Part shown: positions 5,501 through 5,501 of the stretch, one piece after another
Layout of the letters: the number at the start of each line of letters is the position of its first letter
How positions within the stretch are numbered: position 1 is the stretch's first letter
NCBI GenBank assembly: GCA_945952575.1
Contig: CAMFIY010000210.1
Coordinates: forward strand, 1 to 5,501
Source of the DNA: an uncultured Leucobacter sp.
GTDB taxonomy: Bacteria; Actinomycetota; Actinomycetes; Actinomycetales; Microbacteriaceae
Direction of reading: 5' to 3'
Length of the DNA stretch: 5,501 nt
Made by a program: the position numbers and the translations under genes
The notes under the pieces: generated by a model
The model's database searches: none
What the model was told of the DNA's origin: nothing
Seen by the model: only the letters and a program-made list of their open reading frames with translations

Positions 5501-5501
5501 A

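Larger units (their letters stand above)
1877..5501 (-). mobile_element. Three-gene recombinase element core (ends not determined)
   Basis: Three minus-strand genes form one unit: tyrosine recombinase (frameshifted), small XRE-type helix-turn-helix protein, and a large zinc-ribbon protein with a recombinase-like C-terminus. The first two overlap by 4 nt; the third follows within 48 nt. One large catalytic recombinase, one very large partner and one small accessory protein recalls Tn554-type tnpA/tnpB/tnpC. However, the small gene is in the middle here and the large protein carries zinc ribbons. I know similar trios from actinobacterial plasmids and islands, from memory. The left limit given is merely the last stop codon and the right limit is the window edge. 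No terminal repeat or target duplication could be recognised. Confidence 0.55.

Overview
The window comes from a high-GC bacterium, most likely an actinomycete. The coding regions have strongly GC-biased third positions, two regulator genes look leaderless, and the proteins resemble families I know from Micrococcales/Corynebacteriales. That placement is inference; the sequence does not name a genus.

Left part (1-1867) is a metal/metalloid-response region. At the left edge, on the minus strand, is the first 21 codons of a CmtR-like (Cd/Pb-sensing) ArsR-family repressor. Its promoter contains a perfect 8-bp-arm inverted repeat that covers the -10 box and the probable start codon. Next, also on the minus strand, is an ArsO-like FAD/NAD(P)H flavoprotein with a cysteine-bearing C-terminal tail. 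Divergent from it is arsR, whose product carries both an N-terminal Cys-Cys pair and a Cys-x-Cys motif. A 20-bp imperfect palindrome between the two overlaps both predicted -35 elements, so ArsR probably controls both genes. No arsenite efflux pump (ACR3/ArsB) or arsenate reductase is present in the window.

Right part (1877-5501) is a three-gene mobile-element core on the minus strand, transcribed right to left. It begins with a tyrosine recombinase (about 370 residues when reconstructed, but frameshifted here). It continues with a 111-residue XRE-type helix-turn-helix protein, coupled to the recombinase by an ATGA stop/start overlap. It ends with a roughly 639-residue protein that has six tandem C4 zinc ribbons and a divergent recombinase-like C-terminal domain lacking the usual catalytic signature. 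In plan (catalytic recombinase, second large recombinase-like protein, small accessory protein) it resembles the tnpA/tnpB/tnpC set of Tn554-type elements, though gene order and sequences differ. The 213 bp upstream of the recombinase are AT-richer (about 50% GC by my count). They hold a promoter and several inverted repeats built on TTGCA/TGCAA, which are candidate operator or crossover sites.

The arsR stop and the stop of the zinc-ribbon gene face each other across only 9 bp. Either the ars genes are passengers of the element, or the element inserted directly behind arsR and separated it from its downstream resistance genes. The most interesting points are the degenerate zinc-ribbon recombinase-like protein and its conserved-looking trio, the frameshift in the only canonical recombinase, and the overlapping operator/leaderless-start designs at both metalloregulator genes.
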